A DNA stretch of 57,384 bases from Paracoccaceae bacterium (GTDB taxonomy: Bacteria > Pseudomonadota > Alphaproteobacteria > Rhodobacterales > Rhodobacteraceae): positions 1-57,384 of the forward strand of contig CACAPQ010000013.1 of the NCBI GenBank assembly GCA_902534325.1. Reading direction: 5' to 3'. Of the stretch, positions 44,310-53,535 are shown piece by piece (within the stretch, counting starts at the first letter, position 1; every line of letters starts with the position of its first letter). Under the pieces are notes generated by a model. The model was not told the DNA's origin and searched no databases. It was given only the letters and a program-made list of their open reading frames with translations. The translations under genes were made by a program, and so were the position numbers.

Positions 44310-46343
44310 ATGATCAAAAATAATTATAAATCTAGCGAAGCTAAATCTTATGTTGATCAAGTAGGCAAAGATGTTGCTGATCAAGAGCTCGCGCTTCGAG
44401 TTTACACATCAAGAATAATTGGACAAAATCCTGATCTTGTAATGCATGGTGGTGGTAACACCTCCGTTAAAGTTGAACGGAAAGATCTTTTTGGAAATAC
44501 TAAACAAGTAATACATGTTAAGGGATCAGGCTGGGACTTAGATACGATACAAGCACCTGGGCTACCTGGCCTTTGGTTAGACCCGTTGAGAGATTTACGA
44601 AATCTAGATAAGCTATCTGATGAAGATATGGTCAACGCTCAAAGGGCTAATTTGCTGGACAGTTCGGCACCAAATCCTTCAGTCGAAACATTATTACATG
44701 CTTTTCTTCCGCATAAATTTGTCGATCACACCCATGCTACACCGTTTTTAATCCTTGCAAACCTTCCAAACGCTGAAGAAGTTTGTAAAGAAATTTTTGG
44801 CTCAAGGCTAGGAATAGTTCCGTATATAATGCCTGGCTTCGATCTGGCAAAAAAAGCGGCTGAAGTTTATGATCAAGATCCTAGTGTTGAAGGTTTAATG
44901 CTTCTGGGTCACGGACATTTTGCTTTTGGTGAGACAGCTGAAGAAAGCTACAATCAAATAATATCACATACACAAATTGTTGCAGACTATTTTAACTTGA
45001 AAAAGCCGACTGCTCTTAATGTGAAAGCCAGCCATACATCTCATAAAGTCTTACCAGTGATAAGGGGTCTGATAGCCGAAATGATTGGGCCTAATGCTGC
45101 TATGCCAATTATCGATGTAAGAAATGGCCCAGAAGAAATGGAGTTTCTAAAGAGAGCTGATTTGGACAGTTTATCTGAGCGGGGAACTGCATCACCAGAT
45201 CATGTTATAAGGATTAAGGGTCGCCCATTAGTTTTACGAAAGTCAGTATGGGAGCAGGGAAGTTCTGCGATTAAAGAAGCGCTTAAGGACTATGAAAACG
45301 AATATAGGGCAATGTTTGAGCGCCAGGCTGCTAAAGCGGTCCAACCTAAAACTATTCTTCCACCAGATCCTAAAACAATATGGATGGAGGGTGTGGGTCT
45401 TTTAGGCCTCGGATCAAATTTTAAAGCAGCCAGTATAGCAGGTGATCTTGTTGTTCAGAATGCTCGTGTGAGGTCAGTTGGTGAGGATGCGGGTGGGTTT
45501 TATCCAATCTCCGAAAAAGATTTATTTGATTGTGAATATTGGTCATTGGAACAAGCCAAACTTGGCAAAGGAAAAGCGCCGGTGTTTCAGGGAAAAGTTG
45601 TAATGGTAACTGGAGGATCGGGGACAATTGGGTTTGAAACAGCAAAGGCATTTGCATCATCAGGCGCACAATGTTTTTTGATTGATTTAAACCAAGAAAA
45701 TTTGGACGCTGCTCTAGAAAAATTGGGCAAAGGCCATTTTGGAAAAGCGCTGGATGTAACTGATCCAAAGGCGGCAATAGAGGCAATTACATCTGTTACA
45801 GAGGCGTATGGAGGTCTTGACATACTAGTTTCTAACGCAGGGTCAGCGCAGTCGGGGTCAATGCTAGATATGACTAGCTCTTCCGTTAGGAAGGCTTTTG
45901 AGCTGAACTTCTTTTCTCATTACGAGTTTGCAAAAGAAGCAGCAAACTTGATGAAATTGCAATCTAGAGCAGGTCAGATCTTGTTTAATATATCGAAACA
46001 AGCTGTAAACCCTGGTAAAAATTTTGGTGCATACGGGATGCCAAAGGCAACAACTTTTTTTATGATGCGACAGCTTGCACTGGAGTTAGGGAGCGACGGA
46101 GTTCGCGTCAATGGAGTAAATGCTGACAGGATAAGGTCAGGCTTGCTTACAGATAATTTTATAGCTGAACGTGCAAATGCCCGAGGTGTTTCTGAAGATA
46201 GCTATATGGCTGGTAATTTACTCAATGCAGAAGTCAAAGCAAGTCATGTAGCAAAAGCTTTTGTTTCACTCGCCCAAGCCGAGCGAACGACTGGACATGT
46301 AATGACGGTAGATGGTGGTAATATTGAAGCTTCCTTGCGTTAA
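44310..46343 (+). CDS. Bifunctional class II aldolase-short-chain dehydrogenase
   Basis: A 677-residue fusion. Residues about 20-400 are a class II (adducin/RhaD-type) aldolase: HGGGNTSVK near residue 46, metal-binding His140 and His142 (DHTHATPF), and His201 and His203 (HGHFAFGE). Residues about 425-677 are an SDR: cofactor motif TGGSGTIG from residue 434, Tyr575 and Lys579 (YGMPKA) and VDGGN at the end. The family is usually annotated as rhamnulose-1-phosphate aldolase/dehydrogenase, but no rhamnose isomerase or rhamnulokinase is here. Position after mtnK-mtnA suggests cleavage of 5-methylthio- or 5-deoxyribulose 1-phosphate to DHAP and an aldehyde, which the SDR domain would then handle. 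Confidence 0.88.
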   Translation: MIKNNYKSSEAKSYVDQVGKDVADQELALRVYTSRIIGQNPDLVMHGGGNTSVKVERKDLFGNTKQVIHVKGSGWDLDTIQAPGLPGLWLDPLRDLRNLDKLSDEDMVNAQRANLLDSSAPNPSVETLLHAFLPHKFVDHTHATPFLILANLPNAEEVCKEIFGSRLGIVPYIMPGFDLAKKAAEVYDQDPSVEGLMLLGHGHFAFGETAEESYNQIISHTQIVADYFNLKKPTALNVKASHTSHKVLPVIRGLIAEMIGPNAAMPIIDVRNGPEEMEFLKRADLDSLSERGTASPDHVIRIKGRPLVLRKSVWEQGSSAIKEALKDYENEYRAMFERQAAKAVQPKTILPPDPKTIWMEGVGLLGLGSNFKAASIAGDLVVQNARVRSVGEDAGGFYPISEKDLFDCEYWSLEQAKLGKGKAPVFQGKVVMVTGGSGTIGFETAKAFASSGAQCFLIDLNQENLDAALEKLGKGHFGKALDVTDPKAAIEAITSVTEAYGGLDILVSNAGSAQSGSMLDMTSSSVRKAFELNFFSHYEFAKEAANLMKLQSRAGQILFNISKQAVNPGKNFGAYGMPKATTFFMMRQLALELGSDGVRVNGVNADRIRSGLLTDNFIAERANARGVSEDSYMAGNLLNAEVKASHVAKAFVSLAQAERTTGHVMTVDGGNIEASLR

Positions 46344-46497
46344 TCAGAGATAATAAAACTCTGTGCTGCGAAAGAGCCATAGCGAAACTGAAGTTAGAGT
46401 AGCATGTTCTATAAAAGATGAGAATTTTTCACACCAAATAGCTCTTTTTTATTAATTAGGCGGATTAAAGATCTACTAGGTATGAGAGGATATGATA
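46344..46497 (+). promoter_or_regulatory. Intergenic region before the nucleoside deaminase
   Basis: A 154-bp gap in an otherwise tight plus-strand cluster. AAAGAGC near 46370 and GCTCTTTTTT from 46441 are complementary across a spacing of about 65 bases, and the T-run suggests either a long-range terminator stem or a leader. AGAGGA at 46485-46490 is the ribosome site for the next gene. Confidence 0.3.
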
Positions 46498-47814
46498 ATG
46501 GATGATATTTTAATTACAGATGCCTTAATTGTCACATGTGACGGCAAACATTCTATTTTCGAAAATGGTGTAATGGCTGTTAATAACGGCAAGATAACAG
46601 CTTTAGAACGCTCTAACACATCAGCTGCAAAAAAACTTACTGCAAAAAAAATAATTGGAGCAAATGGCAATATAGTGATGCCGGGTTTAATAAACATGCA
46701 CTGTCATGCTGCAGATAGTTTGTTCAGAGGGCTGGTTGAGAACCTTCCTCTTGAAGAATGGTTGGGAAGGGTTTGGATAGCTGAAAAAGCCATACTTACT
46801 CCTGAAACTACTTACCTTGGCTCAGTCTTAGGTTTGGCGGAAAATCTGTTGAGCGGATCGACAACTGTCATGGATATGTTTTGGTATCCAGACGAAACTG
46901 TTAAAGCTGCAAAAGATTTAGGCATGCGAATATCCACTGGTGGTATCTTTTTTGATTTGCCAGGAATAGGCGGGCGCTCTCATGAAAATTATGTCTTGGA
47001 GGCCCAAAACTTTTATAAAAGCCACTCATCCGATGACAGTGTAATTCCTGCTATCTTGCCACATGGTAGTTACACTGTTTCCCCACAAAATTTGAGTGAG
47101 GCCAAAAGCATTGCAGATCAATATGGGATATTATTTTGTACTCATGCTGCAGAAACCCAAGCCGAGCAAAATGATATAAAGACACGTTATGATAACTCGG
47201 TCATACGGCATTTAGATAAGTACAAATTGTTGGGTGAAACTTCAGTACTTGCTCATTGTGTACATCTAGACGAAACAGAAATTTCACTCTTAGCCCAAAG
47301 TAAGACAAATGTAGTCCTTAACCCAATGTCAAACCTTAAGTTAGGGTCAGGTATTGCTCCAGTTAAAGAAATGTATAGAGCAGGAATAAATCTTACACTT
47401 GGTACAGATGGGGCAATCAGTGGAAACGACTTAGATATGTGGTTGGCAATGCGATTAACCTGCGGTTTAGCAAAAGGCTTAAATATGGAAGCTGATGCCT
47501 TAACTGCTGAGCAGGTACTTCACATGGCAACCATTAGCGGAGCGAAGGCTCTAGGGCGATCCGATTCACTTGGTAGTCTAGAAGTAGGTAAAAATGCAGA
47601 TTTTATTTTGGTAGATATAAACAATTCTCATTCTATTCCTCTTTTCGACCCAATTACTCATCTTGTTTTTGGTGCAGGACGTTCGGACGTTACAGATGTA
47701 TTTGTTTCTGGAAAACATGTTGTAGAAAATAAAAAAATCAGTGGTCTTGATATCGAAAAAATTCACACAAAGGTTCGTCAATTAGCTCCATCTATCAAAG
47801 CTAGCCTCGAGTAG
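46498..47814 (+). CDS. Nucleoside deaminase, MTA/SAH deaminase family
   Basis: A 438-residue amidohydrolase related to 5-methylthioadenosine/S-adenosylhomocysteine deaminase. The ATG at 46498 is preferred over 46492 because AGAGGA lies 7 bases upstream. The metal ligands are in MPGLINMHCHAADSLFRG (HxH), FCTHAAETQAEQ and LAHCVHLD, and GTDGAISGNDLDMW is diagnostic of this family. It would turn MTA or 5'-deoxyadenosine into the inosine analogue, which is the substrate of the phosphorylase 13 bp downstream. Broader specificity for other 6-aminopurine nucleosides cannot be excluded. Confidence 0.82.
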   Translation: MDDILITDALIVTCDGKHSIFENGVMAVNNGKITALERSNTSAAKKLTAKKIIGANGNIVMPGLINMHCHAADSLFRGLVENLPLEEWLGRVWIAEKAILTPETTYLGSVLGLAENLLSGSTTVMDMFWYPDETVKAAKDLGMRISTGGIFFDLPGIGGRSHENYVLEAQNFYKSHSSDDSVIPAILPHGSYTVSPQNLSEAKSIADQYGILFCTHAAETQAEQNDIKTRYDNSVIRHLDKYKLLGETSVLAHCVHLDETEISLLAQSKTNVVLNPMSNLKLGSGIAPVKEMYRAGINLTLGTDGAISGNDLDMWLAMRLTCGLAKGLNMEADALTAEQVLHMATISGAKALGRSDSLGSLEVGKNADFILVDINNSHSIPLFDPITHLVFGAGRSDVTDVFVSGKHVVENKKISGLDIEKIHTKVRQLAPSIKASLE

Positions 47815-47827
47815 GAAAGAGCCTCCA

Positions 47828-48658
47828 ATGGAAAACAATTTTGTAAAAAAAATAGAACTTGCAGCGGAATATATTGGTCAGCGAATAAGTCAGAGCCCAG
47901 AACTTCTATTAATTTTGGGATCTGGTTTGGGTGATGTAACGAATGAAATTTCAAAGGAAGCAGAAATCTCCTATAAAGAAATTCCAGAATTTCCTTTTTC
48001 CACTGCGCCGTCTCATGCAGGAAATTTAGTTTCGGGAAATTTCAATGGAAGGCCCGTACTGGTTATGCAGGGTAGGTTGCATTTATATGAGGGTTGGAAA
48101 GCTAACGAGATAGCATTCCCAATCAGGGTTGCCAAAAACTTAGGTGTAAGAAAGATGATTGTAACTAACGCTGCTGGTGCTTTGAGTACAAGTTTGGAAC
48201 CTGGAAGTGTTATGATGCTTACTGACCATATAAATTTTACTGGCCACAATCCACTTATTGGCCCACATGACGATGAATTAGGATTACGCTTTCCTGACAT
48301 GTCCGACGTTTATGATAAAAAGATACAGGGGATAGTGTCTCACTGCTTTAAAAATGCTGGTATCAAATTGAGCAAAGGAATTTACGCTGGTATAACCGGC
48401 CCTTCTTTGGAGACTTCGGCGGAGCGACGTTTTCTAAGGGAGAGTGGAGCCGATGCTGTTGGGATGTCTACAATAATGGAAGTGATTGCAGCAAAACAGG
48501 CTGGTTTTGAGATTGCTGGTCTATCAGCAATTACCAACAAGGCTGATGGTGGACCAGAACAGCAGACCGATACAATTGAAGAAGTGTTAGAGTATGCCAG
48601 TGTAGCGGGAAAAAAGATTAAATCTATTTTACCAGGACTTTTACAGGCATGGACTTAA
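47828..48658 (+). CDS. Purine nucleoside phosphorylase, 6-oxopurine type
   Basis: A 276-residue trimeric-type PNP (class I). GSGLGDV, HAGNLVSG, QGRLHLYEGW, TNAAGALSTSLEPG and GPSLETSAERRFL match the family. The base-contacting residue in AITNKADGG is Asn237, the residue typical of inosine/guanosine phosphorylases. MTA phosphorylase normally has Asp here. This fits a deaminated nucleoside made by the upstream enzyme. Products would be a pentose 1-phosphate for MtnA and hypoxanthine for XdhAB. Confidence 0.92.
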   Translation: MENNFVKKIELAAEYIGQRISQSPELLLILGSGLGDVTNEISKEAEISYKEIPEFPFSTAPSHAGNLVSGNFNGRPVLVMQGRLHLYEGWKANEIAFPIRVAKNLGVRKMIVTNAAGALSTSLEPGSVMMLTDHINFTGHNPLIGPHDDELGLRFPDMSDVYDKKIQGIVSHCFKNAGIKLSKGIYAGITGPSLETSAERRFLRESGADAVGMSTIMEVIAAKQAGFEIAGLSAITNKADGGPEQQTDTIEEVLEYASVAGKKIKSILPGLLQAWT

Positions 48659-48702
48659 TACTATTGAATGAAAATTTTAATATATTCGAGGAGTTTGTTT
48701 GA

Positions 48703-49458
48703 TTGACTGAGCTGACAGGAAAGCGGGCTTTGGTTACGGGCTCCAAAAGTGGTATTGGATTTGCCATCGCAAAAAGACTGGTGCAAGCTGGGGCAGAAAT
48801 TATTCTGCACGCTAGGAACGATAGTTCTGAAGTAGAAGCAGCTAAAATAAAATTAGCAAAACTCGCAAACGAAGATATATCGACGGTGTTTGGGGATTTC
48901 TCAGATCCAAATTCCTGCTGTTCACTGTTTGAAGCCATAAAAAAAGATTCTAAACCAATCGATATTCTGGTAAACAATGCAGCCATTCAACCTGTGTGTG
49001 CATTAGCCGATTTGGGGCCTTCCGAGATTAGTCAAATGTTAGAAACTAATTTACAGGTGCCGATTATGATGACACGATATTTTGCTGAATATTCTGAAAA
49101 TGGTGGATCGATTGTAAATATCTGTTCGATAGAGGGGCTCACGCCTGCCATAAACCATAGTCACTACGCAGCTTCAAAAGCAGGTCTTATTAATTTTACT
49201 AAAGCATCGGCTCTTGAGCTTGGATCTAAAAATATCCGTGTAAATTCTATTTGTCCGGGATTGACTGATAGACAAAATTTAGACAAACACTGGCCCCAAG
49301 GTGTTCAAAACTGGTTAGAAAATGTCCCTCTTAAACGATTAGGAACTGGTGAAGATATTGCAAATGCTACCTTATTTTTGGTTAGTGACGCTGCTAGTTT
49401 TATTACGGGGGCAAATTTGATTGTTGATGGCGGTATGGAATGTGTGCCTAGCTGGTAG
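48703..49458 (+). CDS. Short-chain dehydrogenase/reductase (sugar or acyl type)
   Basis: An SDR of 251 residues with a TTG start at 48703 supported by GAGGAG at 48688-48693. Cofactor motif TGSKSGIG, structural NNAAIQP, catalytic YAASKAG and C-terminal GANLIVDGG are intact. It precedes a cupin and a convergent aldonate-type dehydratase, so a sugar or polyol substrate is plausible. No residue fixes the substrate. Confidence 0.88.
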   Translation: MTELTGKRALVTGSKSGIGFAIAKRLVQAGAEIILHARNDSSEVEAAKIKLAKLANEDISTVFGDFSDPNSCCSLFEAIKKDSKPIDILVNNAAIQPVCALADLGPSEISQMLETNLQVPIMMTRYFAEYSENGGSIVNICSIEGLTPAINHSHYAASKAGLINFTKASALELGSKNIRVNSICPGLTDRQNLDKHWPQGVQNWLENVPLKRLGTGEDIANATLFLVSDAASFITGANLIVDGGMECVPSW

Positions 49459-49482
49459 GGCAAATGAATAAGGAATAGTCAA

Positions 49483-49857
49483 TTGAAGTTGCCTAGAGAT
49501 GATATCAGCTCCCCAGAATTTTGGACTGACGAGAGATGTTTTATAACTGAGTGCCTAAATAGCGAAAAGGTCGAAGAGTTTTCGTTGGCTGTCGCGCGAG
49601 TTAAACCTTCTGTAACAACACAATTGCATTGCCTTAGAAATACGAAAGAAATTTATATTATCCGAAAGGGTACCGGTTTGGTTCTTGTGGGGGAAAAAGA
49701 AATTGAGGTCTCCGTTGGCGACAGTGTTATTATCCCAGCTAACACCCCTCAAAGGATTACCAATTTGAGCAATTCTGAAGACCTAGAGTTTTATTGCCAC
49801 TGTTCTCCCAGATTTAAACCAGAAGTTTATGAAAATTTAGAAACAAACGGTAGCTAG
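49483..49857 (+). CDS. Small cupin-domain protein
   Basis: A 124-residue single-cupin protein with a TTG start and AAGGA eight bases upstream. TQLHCLRNTKEIYIIRKGTG is cupin motif 1 and VGDSVIIPANTPQRITN is motif 2; metal-binding His and Glu are partly recognisable. It ends in a 4-base convergent overlap with the dehydratase gene. It could be a sugar isomerase/epimerase or a ligand-binding protein. Function not known. Confidence 0.75.
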   Translation: MKLPRDDISSPEFWTDERCFITECLNSEKVEEFSLAVARVKPSVTTQLHCLRNTKEIYIIRKGTGLVLVGEKEIEVSVGDSVIIPANTPQRITNLSNSEDLEFYCHCSPRFKPEVYENLETNGS

Positions 49858-51584
49858 TTTATTTCTGGTTCTTCAACTGCAGCTCCAAAGTCAGTGCTTA
49901 GAAAGTCGAAATCGCAACCCTTGTCAGCTTGTTCAATATGTTTTGAATATATATACCCGTATCCACGTTCGTATCGAGGTTTAGGTGCAACCCAATCCTC
50001 CTGGCGCTTTTTCATTTCACTTTTGGAAATATCAACGTCAAGTTTACGGTTGGGAATATCTACCTGAATAATATCTCCGGTTCTAATTAATGCTAGCGGT
50101 CCACCAATAAAGGCTTCAGGTGCTACATGTAGAATGCATGCACCATAGGAAGTTCCTGACATGCGCGCATCCGACAGCCTTATCATATCTCTATGTCCCT
50201 GTTTGAGTAATGCTTTGGGCATAGGGATCATGCCCCACTCTGGCATACCTGGCCCGCCTTTTGGGCCGGCATTTCTTAAAACTAAAATATGGTCCGCTGT
50301 TATGGGATAATCTTCGTCATTTATAATTTCTTTTAATTCAGCATAGCTATCAGCAACTATTGCTGGTCCCCTATGTTTTTGAAATTTGGGGTCCATAGCC
50401 GCTGGTTTTATGACGGCGCCATCAGGTGCGAGATTACCTTTCAAAACAGCTAATGATCCTTCATGATAAACCGGATTTTTAAGAGTTCGGATCACATCAC
50501 TATTATAATTCTTGGACCCTTTGATACATTCCTTGAGGGTTTGCCCTGTAACTGTTTTTACATTCAGGTCCAGCTTATCGCCCAGTTCAACCATAAGAGC
50601 ACGCAAACCTCCTGCGTAGAAAAAGTCTTCCATCAAATAGTTTTTTCCTGATGGTCTGATATTAGCAATGACGGGTGTCGTTCTGCCGATTTCGTCGAGT
50701 TGATCTAACGTCAGATTTACGCCAGCACGGCGGGCCATTGCGATTAAGTGAATTATCGCATTAGTTGAGCAACCTGTTGCCATTGCTACGGTGACTGCGT
50801 TTCTTGTACTTGCTTCGTTTATTATTTGATCAGGAGTTAAGTCTTCCCAGACCATATCAACAATTCGACGACCGCTCTCCGCGGCCATGCGTTTATGGCT
50901 TGCGTCAGGCGCTGGTATTGAAGAAGCCCCGGGTAATGTTAAGCCCCAGCCGTCGGCAATGCTCATCATGGTAGAAGCGGTTCCCATTGTCATACATGTG
51001 CCGTAGCTTCGAGCAATTCCACCCTGTACCCCTTCCCATTGCTCTTTTGAAATATTGCCAGCTCTTCGTTCATCCCAGTATTTCCATACATCAGTACCAG
51101 ACCCTAGCTTTTCACCTGCATAGTTGCCTCGCAACATTGCTCCTGCAGGCATGTAGATAAAAGGTAAGCCCATGCTGGTTGCGCCCATGATTAAAGCAGG
51201 TGTTGATTTATCACAGCCTCCCATGAGGACTGCTCCATCAATGGGGTGAGCGCGCAAGGTTTCTTCAACTTCTAAAGCGCCCATGTTTCGATATAGCATT
51301 GATGTAGGTTTAAGAAATTGCTCAGAGAAGGAATGAACTGGCATTTCCACAGGCATTCCACCAGCCTGATAAACGCCTTTTTTAACAAACTCGGCCCGGT
51401 CTCTCAAATGATGATGGCATGGAGATAAATCTGACCAGGTATTAATAATGGCAATTATAGGTTTTCCTTCCCAATCCTCTCGTTCTAGCCCCATCTGCAT
51501 GGCACGTGATCTATGCCCCATGGATCTTAAGTCATCTGGGGCAAACCAACGTGCGGATCTTAACTCATCTTTTTTCTTAGCCAT
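49854..51584 (-). CDS. IlvD/Edd-family dehydratase, probable aldonate (arabonate/xylonate-type) dehydratase
   Basis: A 576-residue Fe-S dehydratase. The cluster cysteines lie in LSPCHHHLRD, LMGGCDKSTPA and SYGTCMTMGTASTM. SARWFAPDDLRSMGHRSRA and FLSEQF-like segments place it nearer L-arabonate and D-xylonate dehydratases than IlvD. The ATG at 51584 (MAKKKDELRS) is preferred; an extension to 51650 has no homology. It removes water from an aldonate to give a 2-keto-3-deoxy acid, a catabolic step. No matching aldolase is next to it. Confidence 0.85.
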   Translation of the reverse strand: MAKKKDELRSARWFAPDDLRSMGHRSRAMQMGLEREDWEGKPIIAIINTWSDLSPCHHHLRDRAEFVKKGVYQAGGMPVEMPVHSFSEQFLKPTSMLYRNMGALEVEETLRAHPIDGAVLMGGCDKSTPALIMGATSMGLPFIYMPAGAMLRGNYAGEKLGSGTDVWKYWDERRAGNISKEQWEGVQGGIARSYGTCMTMGTASTMMSIADGWGLTLPGASSIPAPDASHKRMAAESGRRIVDMVWEDLTPDQIINEASTRNAVTVAMATGCSTNAIIHLIAMARRAGVNLTLDQLDEIGRTTPVIANIRPSGKNYLMEDFFYAGGLRALMVELGDKLDLNVKTVTGQTLKECIKGSKNYNSDVIRTLKNPVYHEGSLAVLKGNLAPDGAVIKPAAMDPKFQKHRGPAIVADSYAELKEIINDEDYPITADHILVLRNAGPKGGPGMPEWGMIPMPKALLKQGHRDMIRLSDARMSGTSYGACILHVAPEAFIGGPLALIRTGDIIQVDIPNRKLDVDISKSEMKKRQEDWVAPKPRYERGYGYIYSKHIEQADKGCDFDFLSTDFGAAVEEPEIN

Positions 51585-51705
51585 GATATTTAAGTTTATA
51601 GATAGCTTTTCTGAGGGAGGATAGCTTTTAAATTTTTTGATCTGGCACAATATCTTACACTGAATCTACATTGCAAAAGTCTTAAAAGACTTCTAGATTG
51701 CGTAG

Positions 51706-52371
51706 GTGAAATCCATCTCAAAAATATTTTCATTAACAAGTGTTCCAAGTTTATTTTGGAGTGCTCCAACACCATTTTCAATTAAGCCACCTTTATTATC
51801 GGTTCTATTTCTATTTGTTGGCTTATCGATTTTTGGTTTTGGTCACGCGATATTATTCGGCTCAAATTTTGGTGTTAGCCCGTGGATGGTTTTGGCCCAA
51901 GGGTTAGCAATTCAATTTGAAATAGGAATAGGCCTGTCAATTATAGTTGTAAGTTTTGGTGTTTTACTTTTTTGGATACCACTTAAAGAAAACCCAGGTA
52001 TTGGAACTTTTATAAACTTCTTTGTCGTGGCAGCAGTTATCGAAATCACTTTGCCATATATACCCTATCAAACAGATATTTTCCTTAAACTTCTCCAAGT
52101 CTTTTTGGGGATTTTGGTTATAGGAATAGGGGGAAGTATCTATCTTATCGCTAACCTTGGTCCAGGGCCGCGGGATGGGCTTATGACTGGCATCAGTAAA
52201 AAAACCGAAATTCCGATGGCCTACGTAAGGAACGCACTAGAAATTTCAGTTGTAATTATAGGGTGGTCTTTGGGGGGAACAGCTGGTTTAGGCACACTGA
52301 TCTTTGCAATTATGATAGGTCCAGTAATTGTGGCATATATGTATTTTTTGAAGACTATTTTTGAAAAATGA
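51706..52371 (+). CDS. YczE/YitT-like integral membrane protein
   Basis: A 221-residue membrane protein with about five to six hydrophobic segments. The YczE-type motifs are FGHAILFGSNFGVSPWMVLAQG and IANLGPGPRDGLMTGISKK. The GTG start at 51706 is uncertain and no good Shine-Dalgarno is seen; the conserved part starts near residue 28. The family function is unknown. It is followed by the HDAC-fold gene after 47 bp. Confidence 0.75.
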   Translation: MKSISKIFSLTSVPSLFWSAPTPFSIKPPLLSVLFLFVGLSIFGFGHAILFGSNFGVSPWMVLAQGLAIQFEIGIGLSIIVVSFGVLLFWIPLKENPGIGTFINFFVVAAVIEITLPYIPYQTDIFLKLLQVFLGILVIGIGGSIYLIANLGPGPRDGLMTGISKKTEIPMAYVRNALEISVVIIGWSLGGTAGLGTLIFAIMIGPVIVAYMYFLKTIFEK

Positions 52372-52418
52372 CCATGGGCTTCTAAATCTATAATACAGAG
52401 CCACTGGAAGTATTACAT

Positions 52419-53534
52419 TTGTCAAAAGCTGTTCTCATAGGTTCAGAAATTTACCGTAACTCCCAATTTGGAGGGAATCATCCGCTTTCTATTCCACGGG
52501 TATCTGCAGTTTTGGATTTAATAAGAGCCACTGGTATTTGTGATAAAGAAGAATATCAGACTGGCCCCTGTGCTAAGCCCAAGTTGCTTCAGAGATTTCA
52601 CACTCCAGAATATATTTCCGTTTTAAAAAAAACTGAGGAGTCTCAAGAAATTTCTGAAATAGACGCGAAGACCTATAACATTGGTTCGCTCTCGAACCCA
52701 GTTTTCCCTGAGATGTTTAAGAGACCTGCGACTTCTGTGGGAAGTTCATTATTGGCGGCTGATTTAGTTACTGATGGAGGCCGTGCCTATTCATTAGGTG
52801 GTGGACTGCACCACGGCATGGCAGGCTATGCAAATGGCTTTTGTTTTCTAAATGATTTGGCTTTTGCAATTCACCGCCTTCGTGAGCTTGGAATACAAAG
52901 AGTTGCTTACATCGATTTAGATGCGCATCATTGCGATGGCGTAACAGCTGCATTTCCAGAAGACGAAAACCTATTCATAGTTTCGGCTCACGAAGAAAAA
53001 AGATGGCCGTTTACTGGAGGTATAGAAGAAAACCTAGTTGATAGATTTCTTAATATACCTCTTCCCAGTCAGTGCAATGATACAGAATATATGTTTGTAT
53101 TTGAAAATTTAGTATTTCCTTTGCTGGAAAGGTTTCAGCCGGAAGCATTAATCATTCAAGGTGGTGCAGATGCACTGAAAGATGATCCCATGTCACGGCT
53201 ATCCCTTTCTAACCAAGTTTTGTACAAGGTACTGGGTGTACTTTTGGGACTTTCCCACCGAGTAATTCTGACAGGCGGTGGCGGATATAATCCCTGGACA
53301 GTTTCTAGATTATGGACTGGGTTTTGGGCCTTACTAAGTGGACGCTCTATTCCTGAAAGTTTGCCTGCAACGGCTATAGATCTTTTGAAATCACTATCGT
53401 GGCAAAGGAAAACAATGCCTAAAGAAAGTCTCCTGACTTCTGTTCGAGATATTCCATTGGAAGGTCAGTTAAGAATGGAGGTTCGCAATCTAGTAGAACA
53501 AGTTTTAATACTACACAGATATAATGTTAAATAG
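52419..53534 (+). CDS. HDAC/AcuC-family deacetylase
   Basis: A zinc deacetylase-fold protein of 371 residues with a TTG start at 52419 (GGAAG nine bases upstream). The active-site motifs are present: GGGLHHGMAGYANGFC with the tandem His, IDLDAHHCDG with zinc-binding Asp and His, and QGGADALKDDPM with the second Asp, then LTGGGGYNPWTVSR. Substrates in bacteria include acetyl-polyamines, acetyl-CoA synthetase and other acetyl-amides; none is indicated here. Context gives no help. Confidence 0.87.
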   Translation: MSKAVLIGSEIYRNSQFGGNHPLSIPRVSAVLDLIRATGICDKEEYQTGPCAKPKLLQRFHTPEYISVLKKTEESQEISEIDAKTYNIGSLSNPVFPEMFKRPATSVGSSLLAADLVTDGGRAYSLGGGLHHGMAGYANGFCFLNDLAFAIHRLRELGIQRVAYIDLDAHHCDGVTAAFPEDENLFIVSAHEEKRWPFTGGIEENLVDRFLNIPLPSQCNDTEYMFVFENLVFPLLERFQPEALIIQGGADALKDDPMSRLSLSNQVLYKVLGVLLGLSHRVILTGGGGYNPWTVSRLWTGFWALLSGRSIPESLPATAIDLLKSLSWQRKTMPKESLLTSVRDIPLEGQLRMEVRNLVEQVLILHRYNVK

Positions 53535-53535
53535 A

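Noticed and set aside
44310-46343. Rhamnose catabolism assignment for the aldolase-SDR fusion
   Set aside because: The family is commonly named for rhamnulose-1-phosphate, but no rhamnose isomerase, rhamnulokinase or mutarotase lies nearby, whereas mtnK and mtnA are directly coupled.
46370-46450. Long-range AAAGAGC/GCTCTTT pairing as a firm terminator for the aldolase-SDR gene
   Set aside because: The loop would be about 65 bases with no supporting inner structure seen, so it was left only as a low-confidence note.
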